NCBI RefSeq assembly: GCF_000829435.1 | Contig: NZ_JXRP01000009.1 | Location: 248,001-312,000, forward strand | Length of the DNA: 64,000 nt | From: Jeotgalibacillus soli | GTDB taxonomy: Bacteria; Bacillota; Bacilli; Bacillales; Jeotgalibacillaceae | Direction: 5' to 3' | Part shown: one piece after another, positions 1-8,954 of the stretch | How positions within the stretch are numbered: position 1 is the first letter of the stretch | Layout: each line of letters opens with the position of its first letter | Translations under genes and position numbers: made by a program | Notes under the pieces: generated by a model | Told to the model about the DNA's origin: nothing | Database searches by the model: none | The model's input: only the letters and a program-made list of their open reading frames with translations

Positions 1-476
1 CAATCGTAACCATCTTACCGTTATACCTATTGTTTGCTAATCTTGGGCTCGTTGACACTTTCTTAGCATTCATCCTTATGCACGTATTCTTTAATCTTCC
101 ACTCGCGACCTTGTTGCTATATGGATTCTTTAAGGATATCCCTGGAGAGCTTGAAGAATCAGCTCTTGTTGATGGATGCAACAGATTCACAGCTTTCTTT
201 AGAGTTATTTTCCCAATCATTCGACCTGGACTTGTTTCAGCGGGATTACTATCTTTTATCTTTTCTTGGAATGAGTTCTTGTTTGCAAATATTTTATCAG
301 GTCCAAACGTAAAAACAGCACCAGTTGGTTTGAATGAATTCTCTACACCTGTTGGTATTCTATGGGGACAAATTGCGGCAGCAGGGGTGTTAATTGTTAT
401 TCCGGTAGCAATCATCGCCATTATTGTCCAAAGACATATGATCCGCGGATTGACAATGGGAGCAGTAAAGGGTTAA
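1..476 (+). CDS. Sugar ABC transporter permease (CUT1/MalG type), 5' end outside window
   Basis: This is the C-terminal part of an inner-membrane permease of a binding-protein-dependent carbohydrate importer. The frame is open from base 3 to the stop, giving 157 visible residues. The family's EAA loop is clear (EESALVDGCNRFTAFFRVI), followed by P-I-I-R-P-G and two further hydrophobic segments, as in MalG-like proteins. This loop docks onto the ATPase subunit. The isomerase and dehydrogenase genes follow 42 bp downstream on the same strand, so the transported substrate is probably a sugar or glycoside that they process. The N-terminal half lies beyond the window, so the start cannot be given. 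The family call is firm; the substrate is not known. Confidence 0.9.
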   Translation, partial: IVTILPLYLLFANLGLVDTFLAFILMHVFFNLPLATLLLYGFFKDIPGELEESALVDGCNRFTAFFRVIFPIIRPGLVSAGLLSFIFSWNEFLFANILSGPNVKTAPVGLNEFSTPVGILWGQIAAAGVLIVIPVAIIAIIVQRHMIRGLTMGAVKG

Positions 477-518
477 GGATAAAAACCATTGATAAATGGG
501 TTAAGGAGTGGAATACGA

Positions 519-1349
519 ATGTTTCAATACAGTGCGACACAGTGGATATTTGGAAATGAAGAGCTGGAAGACAGTTTAAAGCGCTTAAAGAAGTTTGGCT
601 ACGATGGAGTTGAATTAGCAGGAGAGCCTTACACGATTAATATCCAAGAGACAAAAGAATTACTTGAAAAATACGATATGGTTTGTACGTCAATCTGTGG
701 AATATTTAAACCAGAAAGGGATTTATCTTCAGATGATGATTCTACAAGAAAAAATGCAGTTCAATATGTAAAAGACTGTATTGATATGGCCGTAGAATTA
801 GGTGCGCCGACGCTCATTGTTGTTCCAACCTTTGTTGAGAAGGTCAGCCCTGGAACAAACGAGAAGGATGAATGGAATAATGCTGTTGAAAGCATTAAAG
901 AAGCTGGATTATATGCAGTGGAGAAAGGGATTAATCTTGCAATTGAAGCATTGAACCGCTACGAAACGTATCTTGTGTCGAATTTAGACTTGGCTGTAAA
1001 GCTTGCGGACGAAATCAATATTAGCAGCGTGAATATTATGGCAGACTTATTCCATATGAGCATTGAAGAAAGAAACATGGTAGGTAGCCTAAAGAAAATT
1101 TCAAAATATCTTGTGCATGTTCATATTGCAGATAATACTCGTGAAGCGGCTGGACTGGGACAAATCGATTTTGCACCAGTGATGGCTTATTTAAAAGAGT
1201 TAAACTATAAAGGATCGATCACGATGGAGTTTCTACCTCCTATTTCAAACCCTTATCTCGTATCAAATTATGAAGGCGAATCGACTGTTTATGATGATTT
1301 TACGAAACAGTCGATCGATCATATTAAAGAAATTGTCGAGACACTTTAA
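519..1349 (+). CDS. Sugar phosphate isomerase/epimerase (xylose [13 protein letters not shown] TIM barrel)
   Basis: A 276-residue protein of the AP-endonuclease-2/xylose [13 protein letters not shown] TIM barrel family, which isomerises or epimerises sugars, keto-sugars or inositols with a divalent metal. The expected metal ligands can be placed: E143 (LAIEALNRYETY), D176 and H179 (MADLFHMS), H202 (VHVHIAD) and E237 (ITMEFLPP). The ATG at 519 was chosen because AAGGAG lies 10 bases upstream; an upstream in-frame extension to 489 lacks a comparable site. It lies between the transporter permease and a Gfo/Idh dehydrogenase, an arrangement seen in operons for oxidised glycosides and inositols. 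The exact substrate cannot be read from sequence. Confidence 0.85.
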   Translation: MFQYSATQWIFGNEELEDSLKRLKKFGYDGVELAGEPYTINIQETKELLEKYDMVCTSICGIFKPERDLSSDDDSTRKNAVQYVKDCIDMAVELGAPTLIVVPTFVEKVSPGTNEKDEWNNAVESIKEAGLYAVEKGINLAIEALNRYETYLVSNLDLAVKLADEINISSVNIMADLFHMSIEERNMVGSLKKISKYLVHVHIADNTREAAGLGQIDFAPVMAYLKELNYKGSITMEFLPPISNPYLVSNYEGESTVYDDFTKQSIDHIKEIVETL

Positions 1350-1367
1350 TCAGGAGGAGGGGAAAAC

Positions 1368-2522
1368 GTGGTTGCTGTAAAAGTTGGCATTATTGGAACT
1401 GGTTTTTCAGCTCAAGCACATATAGAAGCTATAAGAAGACTGAAGGGTGTAGAAGTTGTAGCTGTTTCAGCCAGTACAATTGAAAAAGCTGAAGAACTTG
1501 CTCGAGAGTACATGATTCCCCGAACCTATGCTGATCCGTTAGAACTAATAAATGATCCGGAAGTGGAAGCGATACACAATTGTACGCCAAATGATCTTCA
1601 TTTTCCAATAAACCGGTATGTACTGCTGGCAGGAAAGCACCTGCTTTCAGAAAAACCTCTAGCCATGACAAGTGAGGAGTCCAAAGAGCTCGCTGAATTG
1701 GCTGAAAAAAGTCAAAGTGTTGCGACCATCGCCTTTAATTACCGTTTTTATCCTATGGTAGCTGAGGCAAAGGACATCATGCGCAACAAAACTTATGGCG
1801 ATTGCCACATTGTTTATGGCGGATATCTTCAAGATTGGTGCTTGAATAAAACGGATTACAGCTGGCGGATGGACCCGGAGAAAAACGGACCATCCCGTGC
1901 CATCGCAGATATTGGATCACACTGGTGCGATACGGTGCAGCACATTTTAGGAAAGAAAATTATTGAAGTGTTTGCTGATTTAAAGACTGTGCATCCTGTA
2001 AGGGAAAAGTCTGAAAAGAACAAAGGTACATTCTCGAAAAGTCAGGATGAAAATCGTGAAGAAGTAGCGATCACGACGGAGGATTACGGCAGTGTACTTG
2101 TCCATTTCGAGGATGGCATCCAAGGGGTTTTCACTGTTTCACAAGTCAGTGCAGGACGAAAAAACAAATTTCATTTCGACATTGCCGCGGAGAAAGCAAC
2201 TCTATCATGGGATCAAGAGAAACCAAACAGGCTTTGGATCGGGAAACGCGACGAAGCGAATCAAGAGCTTGTGAAGGATCCATCCTTGTTATCTGAATCA
2301 GCTGCAGCGCTTGCCCATTATCCAGGCGGTCATCAGGAAGGCTGGCCAGACGGCTTAAAAAATTTAGTTTCAGAATTTTATGATAACGTTCGTCTGAGAA
2401 AGAATGGTGAACCGGATAAAGAGAATTCCTCTATGCCTACTATTCAGGATGGGCATTACATCATGAAGCTAATTGATAGCATTTTAGAGAGTCATCATAC
2501 AAAAAGCTGGGTCAAAATATAA
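1368..2522 (+). CDS. Gfo/Idh/MocA family NAD(P)-dependent oxidoreductase
   Basis: A 384-residue cytoplasmic dehydrogenase of the Gfo/Idh/MocA family, which oxidises or reduces sugars and inositols. The N-terminal Rossmann fold shows VGIIGTGFSAQAHIEAI, and the family signature EKPLAMT, with the catalytic-region lysine, follows near residue 95. A later DIGSHWCDT segment supplies the conserved aspartate and histidine of the C-terminal substrate domain. Translation starts at GTG 1368 behind AGGAGGGG. It begins 18 bp after the upstream isomerase and precedes a second isomerase, so it probably works with both, for example in a 3-keto-glycoside or inositol-like pathway. The substrate assignment is inference. 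Confidence 0.88.
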   Translation: MVAVKVGIIGTGFSAQAHIEAIRRLKGVEVVAVSASTIEKAEELAREYMIPRTYADPLELINDPEVEAIHNCTPNDLHFPINRYVLLAGKHLLSEKPLAMTSEESKELAELAEKSQSVATIAFNYRFYPMVAEAKDIMRNKTYGDCHIVYGGYLQDWCLNKTDYSWRMDPEKNGPSRAIADIGSHWCDTVQHILGKKIIEVFADLKTVHPVREKSEKNKGTFSKSQDENREEVAITTEDYGSVLVHFEDGIQGVFTVSQVSAGRKNKFHFDIAAEKATLSWDQEKPNRLWIGKRDEANQELVKDPSLLSESAAALAHYPGGHQEGWPDGLKNLVSEFYDNVRLRKNGEPDKENSSMPTIQDGHYIMKLIDSILESHHTKSWVKI

Positions 2523-2579
2523 AGAGAAACGATCGTTAGTTTAAAGAGGGTTTACGTTCTAATGACTGGAGGTTTTATT

Positions 2580-3551
2580 GTGAGATTAGGTGTTTTTACA
2601 GTGCTTTATCAGGATCTCGAATTCGAAGTGATGCTGGACAAGGTGGTTGAGCTGGGTCTTGAGTCAGTTGAATTAGGCACTGGAAATTATCCAGGGAACG
2701 CACATTGTGACCCTGGTCAGCTATTAAAGAATCCAGAGAAAATCAAGCAATTGCAGAAGGCGATTGAAGAAAGAAATCTGACGATTAGCGGTTTAAGCTG
2801 TCAGGGCAATCCTCTGCACCCTAATAAAGAAATTGCTGAAGAACATCATAATACATGGCGTCAAACCGTTCAGTTGGCTAAGGAATTGAATGTAGATGTG
2901 ATTAACTGCTTTTCAGGCTGTCCTGGTGATTCTCCGAATGCAGTAAATCCAAACTGGGTAACCTGCTCATGGCCGCCAGAGTATATGGAAATTAAAAAAT
3001 GGCAGTGGGACGAGGTTGTCGTACCGTATTGGAAGAGAGAGTCCGAGTATGCAGCAAGCCATGGGATTAATAAAATTGCGCTGGAGATGCATCCTGGATT
3101 TGTGGTGTACAATCCGGAAACCGTTGTTGAGTTGAATAAACGGGCGGGTAGCAATATTGGGGCAAATTTTGATCCAAGTCATCTAATCTGGCAAGGGATT
3201 GATCCTGTAAAGGCGTTAAAATATCTTGGCGGGAAAGGATTAGTTCATCATTTTCATGCAAAAGATACGTATTTGGATACATCGAATATTGAGATCAATG
3301 GCGTACTCGATACGAAGCATTACGGTGAAATTCTGGATCGTGCGTGGACATTCAGAACAGTTGGCTACGGTCAATCAGGACAAGTCTGGAAGGATATGAT
3401 CAGTACGTTAAGAGCAATCGGTTACGATAAGCCGGTTTCCATTGAGCATGAGGATATGCTTGCTTCTACTGATGAAGGTCTGAAAAAAGCAATTGAATTT
3501 TTAAATGGTATTATGTTTAAGGAAAAACCAGGAGAAATGTGGTGGTCATAA
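2580..3551 (+). CDS. Second sugar phosphate isomerase/epimerase
   Basis: A 323-residue TIM-barrel isomerase/epimerase, clearly diverged from the one at 519. Metal-ligand motifs are visible: an E in IALEMHPG, D and H in NFDPSHLIW, H in HHFHAKDTY and E in VSIEHED. The GTG at 2580 is preferred because TGGAGG lies at 2567-2572; an in-frame ATG at 2562 overlaps that site. It is the last gene of the operon and is followed by a strong terminator. Two paralogous isomerases around one dehydrogenase suggest consecutive isomerisation steps or alternative substrates. The family is sure; the substrate is unknown. Confidence 0.86.
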   Translation: MRLGVFTVLYQDLEFEVMLDKVVELGLESVELGTGNYPGNAHCDPGQLLKNPEKIKQLQKAIEERNLTISGLSCQGNPLHPNKEIAEEHHNTWRQTVQLAKELNVDVINCFSGCPGDSPNAVNPNWVTCSWPPEYMEIKKWQWDEVVVPYWKRESEYAASHGINKIALEMHPGFVVYNPETVVELNKRAGSNIGANFDPSHLIWQGIDPVKALKYLGGKGLVHHFHAKDTYLDTSNIEINGVLDTKHYGEILDRAWTFRTVGYGQSGQVWKDMISTLRAIGYDKPVSIEHEDMLASTDEGLKKAIEFLNGIMFKEKPGEMWWS

Positions 3552-3603
3552 AAGAGTAAGCGTTAGGATGCTTGGTCTTTTGTGAACGATTGCAAGGATA
3601 AAG

Positions 3604-3648
3604 CAGATCATGGACCATTTCAGGGGTCTGTGATCTGTTTTTTTTTTT
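3604..3648 (+). terminator. Rho-independent terminator of the sugar operon
   Basis: The segment CAGATCATGGACC pairs with GGTCTGTGATCTG across a short loop and is followed by a run of twelve T. It closes the operon ending at 3551. Confidence 0.85.
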
Positions 3649-3689
3649 AATGATTTTCCGGCATACGTTGTTCTAGTATGTAAAAAGCG

Positions 3690-3895
3690 GTAGCATGAAA
3701 ATAGTAATACCAAAATTTCATAGTCGACACGCAATGGGTGACGAGGATTGTCTTCGTCTGAAAAGGGAAGTCCGGTGAAAATCCGGCACGGTCGCGCCAC
3801 TGTAAAGAAGAGTGCTTTTTCAATACCACTGTTCGAATGAATGGGAAGGGAAAGAGTACGTTGAATCTGAGTCAGGAGACCTGCCTATTGTATGC
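3690..3895 (+). promoter_or_regulatory. Cobalamin (B12) riboswitch aptamer
   Basis: The conserved core is present in order: GGGAAgtcCGGTGaaaatCCGG at 3765-3786, then CGGTCGCGCCACTGTAA at 3789-3805, and GAGTCAGGAGACCTGCC at 3869-3885. This is the diagnostic B12-box arrangement of cobalamin riboswitches. In Bacilli such elements usually control cobalamin uptake or synthesis, or B12-independent isozymes. Here the next gene is a hotdog thioesterase, and a terminator lies between them, consistent with a transcriptional OFF switch. The outer boundaries are approximate. Confidence 0.9.
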
Positions 3896-3971
3896 GCTTA
3901 AACCTACGCGGAATAGGGAGGAGTGGTGAGGCAAGAAATCTGATGTTGATCGGGTTCTTTTTGCGTACAAG

Positions 3972-3998
3972 CTCTCTCTTTTAAAAGGGAGAGTTTTT
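3972..3998 (+). terminator. Terminator downstream of the B12 riboswitch
   Basis: CTCTCTCTTTT pairs with AAAAGGGAGAG with one wobble and is followed by seven T. It sits about 80 bases past the aptamer and 37 bases before the thioesterase start, the usual place for the expression platform of a transcription-attenuating riboswitch. Confidence 0.8.
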
Positions 3999-4034
3999 TT
4001 GTGAACTTTACGAGATTGAAAAGGGGAGATTTTT

Positions 4035-4511
4035 ATGACAAATGCCAATCCAATGAGCCAGTCACGAACAATTCAAACAAGACTTGTATTGCCGCCGGAC
4101 ACCAATCATTTACAAACCATTTTTGGCGGGCAAGTCCTTTCATACATTGATGAAATTGCGGCAATAACGGCAATGAAGCATGCGAATAAAGTGGTCGTGA
4201 CAGCCTCAATAGACTCTGTTGATTTCTTGTCAGCTGCCAGGGTGGGTGATGTGCTGGAGCTTGAAGCAATTGTGACTTCAACAGGTCGAAGCTCCATGGA
4301 GGTCTATGTACGTGTTCGCTCAAAAAATTTGTTAACGGGAGAAGAAATGCTTACAACAGAATCCTTCTTAACAATGGTTGCTGTTGACGACAATGGAAAA
4401 CCTTTTCCTGTTCCTGCTGTTATTCCTGAAACCGCAGAAGAGCGATTATTATTCGAAACAGCACCTGCCCGTCGAGAATATCGTAAACAACGGGTGAAAA
4501 TGCCGAGGTGA
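4035..4511 (+). CDS. Hotdog-fold acyl-CoA thioesterase (YkhA/YciA type)
   Basis: A 158-residue cytoplasmic acyl-CoA hydrolase. The N-terminal region reads LVLPPDTNHLQTIFGGQVLS, in which N and the downstream FGG segment with Y-I-D-E form the active site of the YkhA/Acot7-like hotdog family; A-A-R-V-G-D-V-L-E-L and M-T-V-A-type strands follow. The length is normal for a single-hotdog subunit that assembles into a hexamer. The ATG at 4035 follows AAGGGGAG. It stands alone, preceded by the B12 riboswitch and its terminator, so its transcription may be reduced by cobalamin. That would be unusual for a thioesterase; the riboswitch might instead have lost its original gene. Confidence 0.88.
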   Translation: MTNANPMSQSRTIQTRLVLPPDTNHLQTIFGGQVLSYIDEIAAITAMKHANKVVVTASIDSVDFLSAARVGDVLELEAIVTSTGRSSMEVYVRVRSKNLLTGEEMLTTESFLTMVAVDDNGKPFPVPAVIPETAEERLLFETAPARREYRKQRVKMPR

Positions 4512-4534
4512 TTTTTAGGCATTTGGCTTTTGCG

Positions 4535-4610
4535 CATAAACGTTGAATTTAGGTCCATCAAATCTAAGTCCAGGTCCATAAATGTATATGGCAGGCCCAT
4601 AAAATCTAAA
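4535..4610. repeat. Copy 1 of a dispersed GCATAAACGTTG repeat
   Basis: The string GCATAAACGTTG followed by TTAGGTCC and AAATCT recurs at 52107-52170 with few mismatches. This copy also holds internal near-repeats around AGGTCCAT and GGCCCAT. No coding frame spans it. The function is unknown. Confidence 0.6.
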
Positions 4611-4644
4611 TCCACCGAGGAATCGTTATTTTCGGTGGATTTTC
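4608..4644 (+). terminator. Terminator after the thioesterase gene
   Basis: AAATCCACCGA pairs with TCGGTGGATTT around a 13-base loop; the arm is followed by TTTC. The symmetric flanks mean it may also work in reverse. Confidence 0.7.
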
Positions 4645-4706
4645 TATATGCTTGGATGAAACTTCCATGCTGGTCATTCGTAATGACAGATAAGGAGGGA
4701 TGTTAA

Positions 4707-5657
4707 ATGTGGAGTGATTTACAGGAAAGACAAGCACAATTGCAGCTGAAAATAAACGAGCGGGATAAATACAAAAGAAAGCTGGCGTCATTATTAGAGC
4801 AATTAGCAGAGCAGCAAAATAAACGTGATATGCTCGGAAAGAAATTAACGAAGGAGCAGCGTGATGTTCAGAATTTGGAGCAATTTTCATTTATGAATCT
4901 CTATCGGAAGTGGTCAGGGAAAATGGATGAAATCCGTGAGAAGGAAATCACTGAGATTGCAGAAATCGAGTTAAAGTGGAATGAAGCTGTTAAAATGGCC
5001 AAGGATATAGAGCAAGACTGTCAACAGGTTAATCAAAAAATTAGTGAGGCAGAGTGGATCGGCCTTGATCAAAAATGGCAAGCGTTAATGAAGGAAAAAG
5101 AAGAGTGGCTGCGCACCCATACAGAAATAGAGCGGGATCTGTTAGAGGTCGTTTATCAAAAAAGAACGAATCAGGAGACAGTAATTCGTGAAATCGATGA
5201 AGCATTAAGTGCAGGAAATCGTACCATAAGCGCTTTAAGACAGGCTTCTGATCATTTGGATTCAGCTAAATCTATGTCGACCTGGGATACGTTTTTTGGA
5301 GGAGGGTTCATCGTCACAGCGATGAAGCACAATAGTCTGGATCAATCAGAGGATGCTATTCACAGAGCACAGGTTGAATTGCGCCGTTTTGATACAGAGC
5401 TGCAGGATGTGAAGAATGTGGTCTCTCAAAATGTTACCGTAGAAAGAGGGTCGTTTTTGACCTTTGCGGATTATTTCTTTGATGATATCTTTTCTGATTG
5501 GACCATTCACTCGAGAATCACTTCTTCTCAAGAAAATCTAGAGGAGGCCACAAGAAAAGTGACAGAGATTTGCGAAGCGCTTCAATCTCAATTAAAGGAG
5601 CTGCGAGCAGAGAATATACAAACAAACGAGCAGATAAGGGGAATTATTGAAGGATGA
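4707..5657 (+). CDS. Coiled-coil protein of unknown function
   Basis: A 316-residue protein that I do not recognise. It is rich in E, K, Q and L in heptad-like spacing over residues 1-70, 90-160 and 270-316, predicting long coiled coils. Two hydrophobic or aromatic patches interrupt them, FFGGGFIVTAMKHNSLDQ near residue 195 and SFLTFADYFFDDIFSDW near residue 255. There is no signal peptide and no clear membrane segment. The ATG at 4707 has AAGGAGGG upstream. It is a single-gene unit between two terminators. A structural or scaffold role is plausible but not shown. Confidence 0.75.
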   Translation: MWSDLQERQAQLQLKINERDKYKRKLASLLEQLAEQQNKRDMLGKKLTKEQRDVQNLEQFSFMNLYRKWSGKMDEIREKEITEIAEIELKWNEAVKMAKDIEQDCQQVNQKISEAEWIGLDQKWQALMKEKEEWLRTHTEIERDLLEVVYQKRTNQETVIREIDEALSAGNRTISALRQASDHLDSAKSMSTWDTFFGGGFIVTAMKHNSLDQSEDAIHRAQVELRRFDTELQDVKNVVSQNVTVERGSFLTFADYFFDDIFSDWTIHSRITSSQENLEEATRKVTEICEALQSQLKELRAENIQTNEQIRGIIEG

Positions 5658-5673
5658 GTGGTTTTTTATACAA

Positions 5674-5727
5674 ATGAATCCGGTTGATGTGGTGAAAATA
5701 TTTTCCGCATCGTCCGGATTTTGTCTA
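5674..5727. terminator. Hairpin between convergent genes, probable bidirectional terminator
   Basis: AATCCGG at the left pairs with CCGGATT at the right, and the inner GATGTGG pairs imperfectly with CCGCATC; TTTTGTCT follows on the plus strand. It separates the coiled-coil gene from the convergent diguanylate cyclase gene. Confidence 0.65.
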
Positions 5728-5744
5728 AAGAGATAGACTGCTTG

Positions 5745-7385
5745 CTATTTTGCCTGCTTTTGATAGAACGTAACTTGATTTTTTCCATTTTCTTTTGATA
5801 CATATAGGGCCTGGTCTGCATAAGAAATCAGCGTATATGGATCTTTGTCGTCTTTAGGGTAAACTGCCGCTCCAACACTGCATCCAATCTGGACCGGTGT
5901 TCCTTCAATGATGAATGGCTCATTTAAAGAGGCTACAATGAGATCAGCAATATTTTTGGCATTGTCCATAGGTCCGCCTTCTGAAGAAGGGACTAATAGG
6001 ATGAATTCATCTCCCCCAATCCGGGAAACAAATGAGTCGCTATCTGCAATTGTATTCAGTCTATTCGCTACCTTTTGTAATAATAGGTCGCCTGTCCGAT
6101 GACCGAGTGTATCATTCACTTTTTTAAAGCCATCTAGATCAAGATATAAAAAGGTGAGTGTTTCATTATTTTTTTTGGCTGCCTCAATATATCGACCTGT
6201 ATACAGCTCAAGGGCAATTCGATTTGCAAGTCCAGTGAGATGATCGTGGTAAGCGATCCCTTTCATTTTGATCAGATTTGATTCTGTTTTTCCTAATGTA
6301 GTAATTAAGTCCTGTAATGAGGATGATAGTTCTTCAATGTCCTTTATTCCTTTATATTTTGGGATTTCAAGGTTTTCACCGCTTCTTAGCCGTTGAGCCG
6401 TCTTGGAAATTTGATGGAGCGGTTTTGAAATCCTGCCAGCTATGATCCATCCACCCAAAGCGAAAATAATAGCAGAAATACCTCCTGCTATTAAAATAAA
6501 CTGACGCAATTCCAAAGCGGACGCAAAGGCAGCGGACTCAGGCTGACGAACTAAAACGATCCACTTTAGACCAGGATAATCCTGGTATCCAGCACCGAAA
6601 GAATAGCCGGTTAAATAATTCTCACCGTCCGGCCATGTTTCGAGCATATATCCGTGTTTTCCAGTACGAGCCTGTTCAACGCTTTCAAGTGAAATACTTT
6701 CTCCAATCATATCCTCAGGACCGAGAAGTACAGTATTTCCTTCTGAGCTGATCACAAAGACCTCGACTTGATCATTTGCTTCATTCGATAAAGAATTAAG
6801 AATAGAGTTTTGTACTTCTTCTGCCCATTTCCAGCTTAAATGAGTCGCAAATACGCCTGTAAATTCATTATTTTCGTTATATAGAGGCGTACTGATATCA
6901 ACAAACTTCATCGGTTCGCCGGTAGGATTCGGCAAAAGGTTTGACAGTAATAATGTCCCATGAACATCCCCAATAAATGCTCCGTCCAGTGCTCCTTTAA
7001 ATAACGAGAGCTCTGAAATGTCTTCTCCTTCCAAAATCCCATCAGAAGAAGCCTGAACAATTCCTTCTGTATTTGTAATTCCGACCCATGAAAAGGCGCT
7101 GATGGTGTCAGTGAATTCGTCTAGCAATTGTTGTGTTTCGCTCGAGGTGCGAGCCATGTCTATTGTATTTAAATTACTTACAATATTCACTTCGCTATAG
7201 CGGGACCACATGTAGCGATCTAATTTATCACTCATTTGAAAAGCAGTGCTTGAAAGAGTGTTTCCTTTTTCATTTTTTAACTCATCTGTGGCTAGTTGTG
7301 TAATGCCGATACTCAGGAGCAGTGCAAAAAGTATGATAAACGCAGCAAAAATCAAACTCCAATAGGTTCTGAGATTCATTCTCAT
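5745..7385 (-). CDS. Membrane diguanylate cyclase: Cache sensor, HAMP, GGDEF
   Basis: A 546-residue enzyme expected to make cyclic di-GMP from two GTP. Residues 10-30 form a first membrane segment, a Cache-type extracellular sensor of about 260 residues follows, a second membrane segment lies near residue 295 (FILIAGGISAIIFALGGWII), then a HAMP linker (GRISKPLHQISKTAQRL) and a GGDEF domain. The active-site motif is intact (RIGGDEF), as are the upstream L-D-L-D-G-F-K-K-V-N-D metal and nucleotide residues. The ATG at 7385 follows AAGGTGAT. It is monocistronic. The extracellular ligand is unknown. Confidence 0.92.
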   Translation of the reverse strand: MRMNLRTYWSLIFAAFIILFALLLSIGITQLATDELKNEKGNTLSSTAFQMSDKLDRYMWSRYSEVNIVSNLNTIDMARTSSETQQLLDEFTDTISAFSWVGITNTEGIVQASSDGILEGEDISELSLFKGALDGAFIGDVHGTLLLSNLLPNPTGEPMKFVDISTPLYNENNEFTGVFATHLSWKWAEEVQNSILNSLSNEANDQVEVFVISSEGNTVLLGPEDMIGESISLESVEQARTGKHGYMLETWPDGENYLTGYSFGAGYQDYPGLKWIVLVRQPESAAFASALELRQFILIAGGISAIIFALGGWIIAGRISKPLHQISKTAQRLRSGENLEIPKYKGIKDIEELSSSLQDLITTLGKTESNLIKMKGIAYHDHLTGLANRIALELYTGRYIEAAKKNNETLTFLYLDLDGFKKVNDTLGHRTGDLLLQKVANRLNTIADSDSFVSRIGGDEFILLVPSSEGGPMDNAKNIADLIVASLNEPFIIEGTPVQIGCSVGAAVYPKDDKDPYTLISYADQALYVSKENGKNQVTFYQKQAK

Positions 7386-7618
7386 AATTGATCACCTTCA
7401 AGAAAAGAGATAGGTAAAATGAAATGAATCAAATTACTTGCTGATTATACCAGAGATGAACATTACTGCGAAGGGTCCTATTATTCTCAATCTGAGAAAA
7501 AATATCCTTTAAACAAAAAGAATAAGATTGCAGCATGAGCTGAATAATAGGCTCCCTAGGGTTTACCTTTTGCTGCAAGTTGGGTATAGTTCTGTCACTA
7601 GTCAGGGAGGGATCTTTC

Positions 7619-8824
7619 ATGGATTTGAGTTTACATAGAGGCGAATTATATTGGCCGGAAACAGTGGATGAAGTACCATCCTATCCTGCTCTTGAACAGG
7701 ATCTTACATGTGATGTTTTAATTGTTGGAGGAGGCATGGCCGGAGCTCTTTGTGCAGAAGCGCTGTCACACACCCCGTTAAAAACCGTACTCGTGGAAAA
7801 ACGAACGGTTGGAGGCGGGAGTTCATCAGCTAATACAGGGCTATTACAGTATTCCAATGATAAAATGCTCCATGAATTTATAGAGGAGCTTGGTGAAGAG
7901 AAGGCGGTCCGTTTTTATAAGCTGTGCTTGCAGGCGGTGGAAGACCTCCAAAAAACAGCTGGAACATTTTCAATGCCAGCATATTTTGCGCGCCGTCCCA
8001 GTCTTTACTATGCCAGCGATGACAATGATGTGTCAAAGCTAAGAAAAGAGTACGAAGCATTAAAAAAACATGGATTCGAAGTAGAGTATTTAGAAAAAGA
8101 TCGAATTAAAGAACTCTTTTCCTTCGAAAAGCCAGCCGCCCTTCTAACCCATGGGGATGCGGATGTAAATCCTTTTCAATATATCCATGGGTTAATGAAC
8201 TTGGTGCATACGAGAAATGTTGAAATTTATGAGAATACAAGCGTGAAAGAAGCAGGGATTGATAAAGAATATATTTATTTTTCAACAGATAAAGGCAGGA
8301 TTGCTGCAAAAAAGGTCATCTACTCAACAGGCTACGAAACCATCCCGTTTGCGGAAAAATTAGGTGCGGAGCTTAACCGAACCTATGCCATCGCGACTAC
8401 TCCTGTAATTGATCTTACGAACTGGGCATACCGAGCGCTCGTTTGGGAAACAAAACGCCCTTACTTCTATATGAGAACGACAGAAGATGGTCGGATCATA
8501 GCAGGCGGTTTGGATGAAGATAAAATGGAAGCACCAGTCAATAAAGAAATTATTAAGGAACGTGGAGAGCAGCTTCTTCAGAGGGTCAAGGAGCATTTTC
8601 CCAAATACGAGCTGGAGGTTTCTCATACGTGGTCAGCGAGTTTCGGAGAATCAGATGACGGTTTGCCGTTTATAGGTCAGCACCCCGACAATGAAAAGAT
8701 TTATTACTGTCTTGGCTTTGGCGGTAATGGCACAGTCTATAGTATGCTGGGAGCTCAGATTTTAAGCGATTTAATTCAGGGGAAAGAGAACGCAGATGCG
8801 GAAATCGTGCGATTGGATCGGTGA
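7619..8824 (+). CDS. FAD-dependent amino acid oxidase-type oxidoreductase (DAO family)
   Basis: A 401-residue flavoprotein of the glycine/D-amino acid oxidase (DAO) superfamily. The N-terminal dinucleotide-binding motif is VLIVGGGMAGALCAEAL, followed by VEKRTVGGGSSSANTGLLQY, and the C-terminal FAD motif includes GLPFIGQHPDNEKIYYCLGF with GGNG after it. The ATG at 7619 was chosen for CAGGGAGGG nine bases upstream, over an unsupported upstream extension. It is a single-gene unit ending in a strong terminator. The family oxidises primary or secondary amines of amino acids; the substrate here is not evident. Confidence 0.87.
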   Translation: MDLSLHRGELYWPETVDEVPSYPALEQDLTCDVLIVGGGMAGALCAEALSHTPLKTVLVEKRTVGGGSSSANTGLLQYSNDKMLHEFIEELGEEKAVRFYKLCLQAVEDLQKTAGTFSMPAYFARRPSLYYASDDNDVSKLRKEYEALKKHGFEVEYLEKDRIKELFSFEKPAALLTHGDADVNPFQYIHGLMNLVHTRNVEIYENTSVKEAGIDKEYIYFSTDKGRIAAKKVIYSTGYETIPFAEKLGAELNRTYAIATTPVIDLTNWAYRALVWETKRPYFYMRTTEDGRIIAGGLDEDKMEAPVNKEIIKERGEQLLQRVKEHFPKYELEVSHTWSASFGESDDGLPFIGQHPDNEKIYYCLGFGGNGTVYSMLGAQILSDLIQGKENADAEIVRLDR

Positions 8825-8855
8825 AGTAATGTATCTTGTAAATTAAAAGTAAATT

Positions 8856-8892
8856 AAAAGGCGGCCAGCTTAAAAAGTGGCCGCCTTTTTGA
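8856..8892 (+). terminator. Terminator after the FAD oxidoreductase gene
   Basis: AAAAGGCGGCCA pairs with TGGCCGCCTTTTT across a 10-base loop: a perfect GC-rich stem with a T run. Confidence 0.9.
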
Positions 8893-8954
8893 ATTAATTC
8901 ATCCACTCTATTATGTACCCTCCTGCTTTTAAAAAAACCGCACTCTGTTATGCA

